A DNA stretch of 9,255 bases from JANNGC01 sp043758205 (GTDB lineage: Bacteria > Verrucomicrobiota > Verrucomicrobiia > Limisphaerales > SIBH01), in the NCBI GenBank assembly GCA_043758205.1, contig JAYVNY010000140.1, positions 1 to 9,255 of the forward strand. The letters are read 5' to 3'. Below the pieces are notes generated by a model. That model searched no databases. It saw only the letters and a list, made by a program, of their open reading frames with translations, and was not told the origin of the DNA. Within the stretch, counting starts at the first letter, position 1. Every line of letters begins with the position of its first letter. This document shows, in pieces, positions 1 through 6,486 of the stretch. Position numbers and translations under genes: made by a program.

Positions 1-2
1 CG

Positions 3-1718
3 TGGGTCAAAGACTTGCGCGACCGCAAATGGGATCGCACGGCCGACCTCGTGCAAGGGTTCGGCAAGGAATTCATGCCGCCGCTCAACGAAGGCAGCCT
101 GCTCTACATGCCGGTGCTGCATCCCAAGACCGGCCTCAAGGAAATCCAGCGCGTCATGTCGTGGCAGGACACGGTGCTGGCCAGCGTGCCGGAAATCGAA
201 ACCGTCGCGGGCAAGCTGGGCCGCTTCGAGACGCCCACCGACCCCGCGCCCACCGAGATGTTGGAGACGACCATCACGCTCAAGCCGGAGTGGATTCCCA
301 CCAACCGCACCGTGCTCGGCTTCATCAAGGTTCCGCGCGTCGTCCGCAACCCGCAGTGGCGTGAAGGGATGACCGTCGAGAAGTTGAAGGCCGAGCTGAC
401 CGAGAAGATGAAGCTCGTGCCCGGTTACGTGCCCGCGTTTTTGCAGCCCATCGAGAACCGAATTCTCATGCTCTACACCGGCATCCGGGCGCAGGTGGGC
501 GTGAAAATCTATGGCGACAACTTGAGCGCGATTCAGGAGAAGGCCTACGAGGTCGAGAAGGTCGTGAAGCAAATCCCCGGCGCGGCGGGCGTCTCGCCGT
601 CGCGCGTGCAGGGCAAGCCTTACCTCAACGTGAAGGTGGATAGGAAGGCGCTCGCCCGTTACAACCTCAACGCCCGCGATGTGCTTGACGCTGTGGAAGT
701 CGCGGTCGGCGGCAAGAACGTCAGCGTGACCATCGAAGGCCGCGAACGCTTCCCCATTCAAGTGCGCCTCGAACGCGGCGAGCGCGACGACATCGAGAAG
801 ATTGGCCGCATCCTCATCGCCTCTGGGAGCGCCGGCGTCTCGCCGGCGAGTCCCGCAAGTGGCGCGATGAAATCTCCTGCTTCCACCATGAGCGCTAGCC
901 AACCGCTCACCTACATCCCGCTCGCGATGGTCGCGAAAATTACTCGCGAAGTTGGCGCGAACGAAATCGCCAGCGAGAACGGACGCCTCCGCGCTTACGT
1001 GCAATCGAACGTGCAAGACCGCGACCTCGGCGGCTTCGTCAACGAGGTCGAACAGGCGCTCAAGAAAATGGAGTGGGGCAACATGACCTACCAGATGACT
1101 GGCGAGTACGAGAACCAGCGCCGCTTCGTGAAGACCATGCAACTCGTCTTCCCCGCCGTGTTGCTGATCATTTTCGTGCTGCTGTTCCTCGTTTATCACA
1201 GCGCACTCGAAGCCGCGCACGTCATGCTCGCCGTGCCGTTCGCCCTGAGCGGCGGCGTCTTCCTGCAAAAACTGCTCGGCTACAATTTCAACGGCGCGGT
1301 GTGGGTCGGCTACATCGCGCTCTTCGGAACAGCGGTGCAAACCGGCGTCGTCATGGTGGTCTATCTCGAAGAGATGGTGAAGAAACGCATGGCCGAACGC
1401 GGCAGCGCCTTCAACTACGACGACCTCGTGCAAGCCGTGAAGGACGGCGCACGCCTGCGCCTCCGTCCGAAAGTGATGACCGTCGCGACCATCGTGGCGA
1501 GCCTCCTCCCGATCATGTGGAGTCACCGCCAGGGTTCAGAAGTGATGAAGCCACTGGCCACGCCGGTCATCGGCGGGATGATTTCCAGCCTCATCCACAT
1601 CCTCATCGTCACTCCCGTCATTTTCCTCTGGCTGCGGGCACGCGAACTCCCGGCGAGTTCCGCCACAGCGCCCGCCGTCACGGAAGCAACCAACAACAAC
1701 ACGAAAGACACCGTATGA
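3..1718 (+). CDS. cusA: CusA-like heavy-metal RND efflux pump, C-terminal part (5' truncated)
   Basis: This is the inner-membrane proton-antiporter subunit of a tripartite RND system that exports metal ions from the periplasm or cytoplasm. The frame is open from the window edge, so roughly the first half (about 1040 residues in E. coli CusA) is missing. Counting from the TTG codon at position 15 as residue 1, it holds the second porter region (about 20-370) followed by five hydrophobic segments (about 377-396, 400-418, 428-450, 486-504, 518-540), matching TM8-TM12. Methionines M32, M82 and M152 align with the Cu(I)/Ag(I)-binding M573, M623 and M672 of E. coli CusA, which favours a monovalent-metal pump. 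The relay lysine is kept (K486 in RLRPK), but the position of E939 is glutamine (Q442). Residues about 270-297 are a low-complexity insert carrying a palindrome. The stop overlaps the next start. Family membership is sure; metal specificity is inferred, and CzcA-type is the alternative. Confidence 0.93.
   Translation, partial: WVKDLRDRKWDRTADLVQGFGKEFMPPLNEGSLLYMPVLHPKTGLKEIQRVMSWQDTVLASVPEIETVAGKLGRFETPTDPAPTEMLETTITLKPEWIPTNRTVLGFIKVPRVVRNPQWREGMTVEKLKAELTEKMKLVPGYVPAFLQPIENRILMLYTGIRAQVGVKIYGDNLSAIQEKAYEVEKVVKQIPGAAGVSPSRVQGKPYLNVKVDRKALARYNLNARDVLDAVEVAVGGKNVSVTIEGRERFPIQVRLERGERDDIEKIGRILIASGSAGVSPASPASGAMKSPASTMSASQPLTYIPLAMVAKITREVGANEIASENGRLRAYVQSNVQDRDLGGFVNEVEQALKKMEWGNMTYQMTGEYENQRRFVKTMQLVFPAVLLIIFVLLFLVYHSALEAAHVMLAVPFALSGGVFLQKLLGYNFNGAVWVGYIALFGTAVQTGVVMVVYLEEMVKKRMAERGSAFNYDDLVQAVKDGARLRLRPKVMTVATIVASLLPIMWSHRQGSEVMKPLATPVIGGMISSLIHILIVTPVIFLWLRARELPASSATAPAVTEATNNNTKDTV
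822..905 (+). repeat. in-frame insert with GC-rich palindrome inside the pump gene
   Basis: Positions 830-837 (CGCCGGCG) and 841-848 (CGCCGGCG) form a perfect 8-bp stem with a TCT loop at 838-840, and each arm is itself palindromic. The surrounding 84 bases encode a low-complexity Ser/Ala/Pro loop (SAGVSPASPASG...) between two strands of the porter region, where E. coli CusA has only a few residues. I recall 'AGVSPAS'-type peptides as frequent in Verrucomicrobiota proteins, but could not check. The insert boundaries are approximate. Confidence 0.6.
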
Positions 1719-2005
1719 AGTTCACGAAACAAATCCTCACCGCCGTTCTGCTCACCGGCCTCGCGGCCGGAATCCTGAGTGCGTTCGCCGCCGACAAACC
1801 TGCGGACAAGAAGGCCAAGCCCTACCCGCTCAAGACCTGCGTCGTGTCCGGCGAGAAATTCGAGGGCAGCGAGATGCAGCCCTACGAGTTCGTCCACGAA
1901 GGCCAGACCATCAAGCTCTGCTGCAAATCCTGCCTGAAGGACTTCAACAAGGAACCGGCCAAGTATCTTAAGAAGATTGAGGAAGCGGAGAAAGCCAAGA
2001 AGTGA
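1715..2005 (+). CDS. small exported Cys-rich YHS/TRASH-like metal-binding protein
   Basis: A 96-residue protein, probably a soluble envelope metal-binding partner of the upstream pump. Residues 1-25 form a Sec signal peptide: basic MKFTK start, hydrophobic core, and an AFA|AD site near residue 25. A Lys-rich linker follows (27-40), then a compact domain with C42 in a TCVVSGE motif and a CCKSC cluster (C69, C70, C73), ending in the DFNKEPAKYL pattern typical of YHS/TRASH-like domains, and finally a Lys/Glu-rich tail. The start is set by the 4-base ATGA overlap with the pump stop codon, which implies translational coupling. The same frame is open upstream, but that stretch lies inside the pump gene and is a shadow. 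The role (scavenging or delivering copper or another soft metal) is inferred from the cysteines and the neighbour. No Shine-Dalgarno sequence is visible. Confidence 0.88.
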   Translation: MKFTKQILTAVLLTGLAAGILSAFAADKPADKKAKPYPLKTCVVSGEKFEGSEMQPYEFVHEGQTIKLCCKSCLKDFNKEPAKYLKKIEEAEKAKK

Positions 2006-2152
2006 TCGTTCGCCGATTGATTCCACCTGGCCGCTGGCATCGCCCACAAGGCCACGCTGGCGGGCAGTTGGTTTTAATGTTGCCAAACGCAGCACTAACG
2101 ACCATCACCACACCCAATGAATCCCGCAACCAATCGAGCACGAGACACCACA

Positions 2153-3352
2153 ATGAAAACAAGACACTCGACTATTTCACACACCGCCCGCACGCGAGGC
2201 ACGCTCGCCCTCCTGCTCTGCCTGCTTGGATCCGGGGTCAGCGCGGCTGAATCATCACGCGTCACGCTCGTCCGCACTCCTGATGGCGGCATCCAGCCGC
2301 AGGCGGCGGTGGACAGCCAGGGCGTGGTTCATTTGATTTTCTACAAAGGCGACGCCGGGGGCGGCGACATTTTCTACGCGCGCCAGCAACCGGGAGAAAA
2401 CACGTTCTCGAAACCCATGCCCGTGAACAGCCGGCCGGGCAGCGCCATCGCCGCGGGATCGATTCGCGGGGCGCAATTGGCCGTCGGCAAAAACGGGCGC
2501 GTGCATGTGGCCTGGGATGGAATGGGCAAAGGCGCAACCAAAGTGAACATCGGCGGCAAGGACGTAACGCCGTTGCTCTACACGCGGCTCAACGATGCCG
2601 GGACGGGGTTTGAACCGGACCGCAACCTCATCACCTATGCGGCGGGCCTCGACGGTGGCAGTTCCGTGGCCGCCGACTCGCAGGGCAATGTGTATGTGAC
2701 GTGGCACGGAAGCACCCCGGACAATAAAGACAAGGAAGCTGGTCGGGCCGTGTTCGTGGCGCGATCCTCTGACGAGGGCAAAACGTTTCAGCGTGAGAAG
2801 CCCGCCGTCGCGAAGAAGACAGGTGCGTGCGCTTGCTGCGGGATGCGTGCCTTCGCGGACAGCCAGGGTGCCGTTTACATTCTCTATCGTGCGGCAACGG
2901 ACATGATGGAGCGCGGCGAGACGCTGTTGGTGTCGCGCCAACCCGGCGCTGATTTCGAAGTCGCCTACATGCATCCGTGGAAGGCGATGACCTGCCCGAT
3001 GAGCAGCGCGACCTTGTCGCAAGGAAAGTCCGGCGCGATCGCCGCGTGGGAAACGGGCGACAATGTTTTCTTCTCCACCGTTGATCCGAAAACGATGCAA
3101 GTGTCCCGCCCCGTGTCGCCACTGGCCGGACTCAAACGCAAACATCCCGTGGCGGTCGCCAATGCCAGCGGTGAAACACTCCTCGTCTGGACGGAAGGCA
3201 CCGGCTGGGCGAAAGGCGGCTCCGTGGCCTGGCAGGTCTTCGATAAAGAAGGAAACGCGACCGGCGAGAAGAACCGCGCGCCGGGGGTTCCAGTGTGGGG
3301 CCTGCCCACGGCGTTCGCGAAACCGGACGGCGGTTTTGTGATCGTTTATTGA
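2153..3352 (+). CDS. secreted sialidase-like (BNR/Asp-box) beta-propeller protein
   Basis: A 399-residue exported protein of the sialidase superfamily fold. The start at 2153 gives a good signal peptide (basic first 17 residues, core LALLLCLLGSG, VSA|AES site near residue 33). An ATG 36 bases earlier in the same frame would add 12 polar residues and fits less well. Repeated blade-like units (HLIFYKG, VHVAWDG, VYVTWHG, VYILYRA, GAIAAWETG, LLVWTEG) and one clear Asp box, SSDEGKTF at 205-212, support a propeller. I do not see the catalytic Arg triad of true sialidases, so enzymatic sialidase activity is doubtful. Odd features are a CACCGM motif (C226, C228, C229, M231) and M279, C281 and M283 after M273-H274, which could bind metal or form disulfides. 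It lies 147 bases after the YHS-like gene, with a possible metal-related role inferred from context. The end DGGFVIVY looks like a natural terminus. Confidence 0.82.
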   Translation: MKTRHSTISHTARTRGTLALLLCLLGSGVSAAESSRVTLVRTPDGGIQPQAAVDSQGVVHLIFYKGDAGGGDIFYARQQPGENTFSKPMPVNSRPGSAIAAGSIRGAQLAVGKNGRVHVAWDGMGKGATKVNIGGKDVTPLLYTRLNDAGTGFEPDRNLITYAAGLDGGSSVAADSQGNVYVTWHGSTPDNKDKEAGRAVFVARSSDEGKTFQREKPAVAKKTGACACCGMRAFADSQGAVYILYRAATDMMERGETLLVSRQPGADFEVAYMHPWKAMTCPMSSATLSQGKSGAIAAWETGDNVFFSTVDPKTMQVSRPVSPLAGLKRKHPVAVANASGETLLVWTEGTGWAKGGSVAWQVFDKEGNATGEKNRAPGVPVWGLPTAFAKPDGGFVIVY

Positions 3353-3476
3353 GCGTCGCCCGGGCCACGCCAACGGCGGTGCTTACCGCGTGTCGCTCAC
3401 GGTGATTGACGGAGCGGATGCCGTCACCGACATGGTGGCCGTGGAGGCGCTCGCGCCGACCATGACCAAATTATCA
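3348..3476 (+). pseudogene. relic resembling the C-terminal strands of a PKD domain
   Basis: In frame 3 (codons beginning at 3348) the DNA between the two convergent genes reads GGAYRVSLTVIDGADAVTD and then MVAVEAL. This matches the closing strands of PKD domains (pattern YxVxLTVxDxxGxxxxxxVxV). The front half of a PKD domain, with its usual WDFGDG-type motif, is absent, and there is no start codon or convincing upstream coding in this frame. The frame differs from that of the preceding propeller gene, whose TGA at 3350-3352 overlaps it. It is most likely the remnant of a secreted or surface gene, left by deletion or rearrangement. A frameshifted extension of the propeller gene is a less likely alternative. 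The similarity is judged by eye. Confidence 0.45.
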
Positions 3477-4850
3477 ACGGGGGCGCAGCTTCTCCCGCAC
3501 CCACGCGCGGGCCTCGTCCGGCGTTTTTAATTCCTCCGCGAGCTGATGGTCGCGCAGCTCATGCAGCAACACGCCCAGCGCGGGACCGGGCTTCGCGCCC
3601 AGTGCCATCACGTCCGCGCCGTTGAGCAGCGGCGGCAGCAAGTGCGGACGTTCCTCCAACTCCGCCTGCTGCTCGACCATGAAATCATAAATGTCGAGCT
3701 GGCGGTGCGAGCCGAGGCAGTCCAGCCGGTGCAGCGCCAGTTCGAGCGCGAAATTTTCCCGCAGCAGCATCCGGCGCAGCGTGTTCTTCCGCATCTTCGG
3801 CGCGTCCTTGAACTGCATGTGATGCCGCACCGCCGCCACGATCTCATCCGTCTGACGGCGCGGAAATTTCAGGCGCTGCAAAATATCCTCCGCCATGTCC
3901 GCGCCGATTTTTTCGTGGGTGTAGAAATGAATGGAGCCGTCCTCCCCGCGCGACGCCGTCACGGGCTTGGCGATGTCATGCAGCAGCGCGCACCACGCGA
4001 GCGACTGGAGGAGCTGCGGACAGCCTTGTCCGCAGTTTCCTTCACCGCCCGCAGCTTCACCGGACGTGGCTGTCCGGTGCTCCGCAGGCAGATTTTTCAG
4101 CATCAAGCGAATGTGATTGAACACCGTGCCTTCGGGATGAAAGTCCGGTGATTGATCGCACGTCAGCGTGGGCACCAGTTCGGGCAGGACATGCGGCATC
4201 AATCCGCTTTGGTGCAACAAGGTCAGCCCGCGCGCGGCATGCGGGGGCGCGAAGAGCTTGTTCAGTTCGTCGCGAATCCGCTCCGCGCTCACGAGTTTGA
4301 TTTTCTCCGCGTGCGCCTGCACCGCGGCCATCGTCTGCGCCTCGATGTCGAAGCCAAGTTGCGCGGCGAAACGGATCGCGCGCAGCAGACGCAAGTGATC
4401 TTCCGCGAAGCGTTCCTGCGGCGAGCCGACGGTGCGGATGAGCCGGGCGCACAAATCGTTTTCGCCGCCCACCCAGTCATGCACCTGCTCGGTGATGGGA
4501 TCGTAGAACAGCGCATTGACCGTGAAATCACGGCGGATGGCGTCCTCGCGCGCATGGCTGAAGCGCACCATCTCCGGCCGGCGCCCGTCGCGGTAATCAC
4601 TCTCCGCGCGAAACGTCGCGACCTGAAACTGGTGCCCGCCCTCCAGAACGATGATGACGCCAAACTGTTTGCCCACGGGAACGGTGTGCGGAAAGAGCGC
4701 CTCGATTTGATCGGGCGTGGCGTTGGTGGCCACGTCGTAGTCGTGCGGCTCGCGCCCGAGGAGCGCGTCGCGCACGCAGCCGCCGGCCCAGAAGGCTTCG
4801 AACCCGGCGTGTCGCAGGCGATGGACGATTTGGGCGGCGGTGTGGCGCAT
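3474..4850 (-). CDS. cca: class II CCA-adding enzyme / poly(A) polymerase family protein with HD domain
   Basis: Adds or repairs the 3' CCA end of tRNA (or adds poly(A) tails) using CTP/ATP in the cytoplasm. In the 458-residue product the nucleotidyltransferase head shows GGCVRD at 23-28 and the carboxylates D37 and D39 in HDYD. RRDFTVNA is at 106-113, and the ERFAEDHLRLLRAIRF block that follows binds nucleotide and RNA in this family. An HD-type domain follows, with H246 in TVFNH, H291-D292 in ALLHDIAKP and a later HH pair. The ATG at 4850 was chosen because the family normally begins just before the first helix; the frame stays open to an ATG at 4928, but those 26 residues look unconserved. 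Residues 258 to about 282 are a Gly/Cys/Gln-rich insert between HD-domain helices, built from two palindromes. CCA versus poly(A) specificity cannot be decided from motifs. The stop abuts the relic. Confidence 0.9.
   Translation of the reverse strand: MRHTAAQIVHRLRHAGFEAFWAGGCVRDALLGREPHDYDVATNATPDQIEALFPHTVPVGKQFGVIIVLEGGHQFQVATFRAESDYRDGRRPEMVRFSHAREDAIRRDFTVNALFYDPITEQVHDWVGGENDLCARLIRTVGSPQERFAEDHLRLLRAIRFAAQLGFDIEAQTMAAVQAHAEKIKLVSAERIRDELNKLFAPPHAARGLTLLHQSGLMPHVLPELVPTLTCDQSPDFHPEGTVFNHIRLMLKNLPAEHRTATSGEAAGGEGNCGQGCPQLLQSLAWCALLHDIAKPVTASRGEDGSIHFYTHEKIGADMAEDILQRLKFPRRQTDEIVAAVRHHMQFKDAPKMRKNTLRRMLLRENFALELALHRLDCLGSHRQLDIYDFMVEQQAELEERPHLLPPLLNGADVMALGAKPGPALGVLLHELRDHQLAEELKTPDEARAWVREKLRPR
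4014..4035. repeat. perfect 9-bp inverted repeat inside the cca gene
   Basis: CTGCGGACA (4014-4022) and TGTCCGCAG (4027-4035) pair perfectly around a GCCT loop. On the coding (minus) strand the element is read as the CGQGCPQ part of the insert ahead of the HD motif. It is the first half of a tandem pair with the palindrome at 4058-4079. Confidence 0.65.
4058..4079. repeat. perfect 8-bp inverted repeat inside the cca gene
   Basis: CACCGGAC (4058-4065) and GTCCGGTG (4072-4079) pair perfectly around a six-base loop (GTGGCT). On the coding strand it is read as HRTATSG. It lies 22 bases from the palindrome at 4014-4035 and shares the GGAC/GTCC core, so the two probably belong to one composite element of about 66 bases. 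Confidence 0.6.
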
Positions 4851-4956
4851 CGTTGTGCGGAACGGGGTACACGACCGGCGCACGAAAGACAAACGGGGAG
4901 TGGCCCGGCCAGGTCGCATCGCGAACACCGCCTAGCCAGCCGCCTCACCTTCGGCT

Positions 4957-5565
4957 CTACGGTGAAAATTCCTGGTAGCCTTGGGCGATCAGCAGGTCCC
5001 GGATGCGGTTGTGGGCCTGTTCCAATGTTTCCCCGGCGTCGTTCGCGGCGCGCGTGTCGCTCTGGGAATAGGTCGCGGAGACCTTGGCCTCGAGCAGGAA
5101 GGGTTCAACTGAACCCGACGCGATTGACACCGTGCCGACCGTGCCTTGGATGACACGCGGAAAGGTGAAGAGCCGCGCGGGAGTGATCGCCAGTTCGGCG
5201 TTGAGACCGATGGAGTACTGGCTCCGGTCCTGGAAGGCGGTCGGCGTGTTAGTCGGGCCGCTCGCGACAAAGGCGGTGTAGGTGCGCCCTCGCGCGCCGC
5301 TCAGCACGTACGAACGGGTGTTCGCGAGCGTCGTGATGTTGAAGATTTTATGACCCTGCACGGTGGCCGTCACAATCGAGTAACCCTGCCGCGTATCGAC
5401 GTCGAGCAGGAGGAAGCCCCGGCCGCGGAGGGGCAGTTCCACGGACGAACCGATGTAACGCGCCGTTTGCTTCGTGCGGTGGATGACCAGATCCGCGCGC
5501 GCGGGCGCGACGGAAAAGACGCTGGCGAGGAGCAGCAGGAGAGGAAGGTGTTTGATGAGTTTCAT
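4957..5565 (-). CDS. small secreted protein of unknown function
   Basis: I do not recognise this 202-residue protein. It begins with a clear Sec signal peptide (MKLIK, five consecutive leucines, ARA|D site at residue 24), so the mature part is outside the cytoplasm. The mature region is rich in Thr, Ser, Val and Arg with alternating hydrophobic residues, suggesting beta structure. It has no cysteines and no further membrane segment. The last 30 residues (from about 172) look helical, with an ETLEQAHNRIRDLL stretch. The reading frame is open upstream to 5853, but those extra residues are Arg/Ser/Pro-rich shadow sequence overlapping pgsA, so the ATG before the signal peptide is the natural start. 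It sits between pgsA and cca on the same strand. No Shine-Dalgarno sequence is seen. Confidence 0.75.
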   Translation of the reverse strand: MKLIKHLPLLLLLASVFSVAPARADLVIHRTKQTARYIGSSVELPLRGRGFLLLDVDTRQGYSIVTATVQGHKIFNITTLANTRSYVLSGARGRTYTAFVASGPTNTPTAFQDRSQYSIGLNAELAITPARLFTFPRVIQGTVGTVSIASGSVEPFLLEAKVSATYSQSDTRAANDAGETLEQAHNRIRDLLIAQGYQEFSP

Positions 5566-5710
5566 AAGGTTTGACTGGGTTGAGTTTCCAAATGGATGAA
5601 GCTCCGGTTGGGGAGAATGGTCAACCGCAAATAAGGAGAAAAAAAGCCAGCCACAGAACGGCCGGATGGAGGGCAGAGTGGTGCTGCGGCGGGAAGGCGG
5701 GAACCGCTTC

Positions 5711-6304
5711 CTATGGCGATTCACGCTGGTCGGATTTCGGCGAACTCGACGGATGTTTCGCCAGCAAGCGCATCCCGTCAAATGTGTAGAGCAGTCCCGA
5801 CAGGCCCGTGAGCACCGCCGCGCCGATGCAAATCCCGTACTGCCAGCGCGCATCGAACTTGAACAGCGTCCACAGCACCGCCGCCATTTGCAACACGGTC
5901 GCTGCCTTGCCGATGAAGTGCGGCTTAATCTTGAGCTTGCCCGCCACGAAATGAATCAGCGCAAAGCCGAGCAGCAGCAGCATGTCGCGGCTCAAGACCG
6001 TCACCGTCAGCCACACCGGGATGCCCGCGAGATGCGGCTCGTTCCGCAGCGAGAGCAGCACGATGCCGGAGACGAGCAGAAGTTTGTCCGCGAGCGGATC
6101 GAGGAGAGTGCCGAGTTCGCTCCACTGATTGTAATGACGCGCGATGAAGCCATCGATGCCGTCGCTGATGGCCGCGACCGCAAAGCAGCCAATCGCCAGC
6201 CAGCGATAAAACTCCACGCCGGTCTTCACGTAATAAATGACCGCGATGATGAAAAACGGGACGAGCAGGATGCGGCAGATGGTGACTTTGTTGGCCGTGG
6301 TCAT
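5711..6304 (-). CDS. pgsA: CDP-diacylglycerol-glycerol-3-phosphate 3-phosphatidyltransferase (PgsA-type)
   Basis: An inner-membrane enzyme of phospholipid synthesis that joins CDP-diacylglycerol and glycerol 3-phosphate to give phosphatidylglycerophosphate and CMP, the precursor step to phosphatidylglycerol. The 197-residue product is close to the family's usual length of about 180-200. The complete CDP-alcohol phosphatidyltransferase signature D-x2-DG-x2-AR-x8-G-x3-D-x3-D is present with D48, D51, G52, A55, R56, G65, D69 and D73. Hydrophobic segments lie around 9-26, 35-47, 72-85, 94-117, 127-142 and 151-168. The ATG at 6304 gives the typical N-terminus (NKVTICRILLVPFF); the open frame up to 6454 runs into the divergent intergenic gap and is rejected. 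Substrate specificity within the family is inferred from overall likeness to PgsA rather than from the signature, which other CDP-alcohol transferases share. Confidence 0.87.
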   Translation of the reverse strand: MTTANKVTICRILLVPFFIIAVIYYVKTGVEFYRWLAIGCFAVAAISDGIDGFIARHYNQWSELGTLLDPLADKLLLVSGIVLLSLRNEPHLAGIPVWLTVTVLSRDMLLLLGFALIHFVAGKLKIKPHFIGKAATVLQMAAVLWTLFKFDARWQYGICIGAAVLTGLSGLLYTFDGMRLLAKHPSSSPKSDQRESP

Positions 6305-6486
6305 TGGGCGCAGGAATTCTGGCGGGAGGAAGAGCAGAAGTCCAACGCGCAGTGGGCTGATGAAAGCGCGCGCACCGACCGGTGCAAAGGTCAGCGTTCT
6401 CACCGCACGCCGAGCGGGTGTTAGTGCTCCAACGGTTCTTCCCTTCGCTTGCACCCCACGCGCCCACCACGCACACTCCGCGCTTC
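6305..6486. promoter_or_regulatory. divergent intergenic gap, presumed promoters for pgsA and the ABC-F gene
   Basis: The 182 bases separate the divergent starts of pgsA (leftward) and the ABC-F gene (rightward), so transcription of both must begin here or in flanking DNA. I see no consensus -35/-10 pair, operator or riboswitch by eye. There is only a weak symmetric patch, GCACC-GACC-GGTGC, around 6370-6383. The call rests on gene orientation only. Confidence 0.35.

Noticed and set aside
588..599. GGCGTCTCGCCG at 588-599, also present within the palindrome at 830-848
   Set aside because: It lies in the normal 'PGAAGV' family motif and lacks the flanking inverted arms, so it is likely coincidence.
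2015..2080. Short coding-like stretch (reads LAAGIAHKATLAGSW) between the YHS-like and propeller genes
   Set aside because: It is too short, bounded by stops and without recognisable homology; probably chance in GC-rich DNA.
2255..3373. Long minus-strand open frame (372 codons) opposite the propeller gene
   Set aside because: It is antisense to a gene with signal peptide and Asp box. Its product is His/Arg/Ala-rich with no motif, typical of a high-GC shadow frame.
4851..4928. Longer N-terminus for the cca gene, starting at 4928
   Set aside because: The extra 26 residues look unlike the family, which normally starts close to the ATG at 4850.
4152..5153. Plus-strand open frame of 333 codons over the cca gene
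   Set aside because: Antisense to catalytic nucleotidyltransferase motifs; its product is Arg/His-rich without a domain.
6382..6486. 35-residue N-terminal extension of the ABC-F gene
   Set aside because: The sequence is Pro/His/Arg-rich, lies in the divergent gap, and precedes the standard first strand of the ABC domain.
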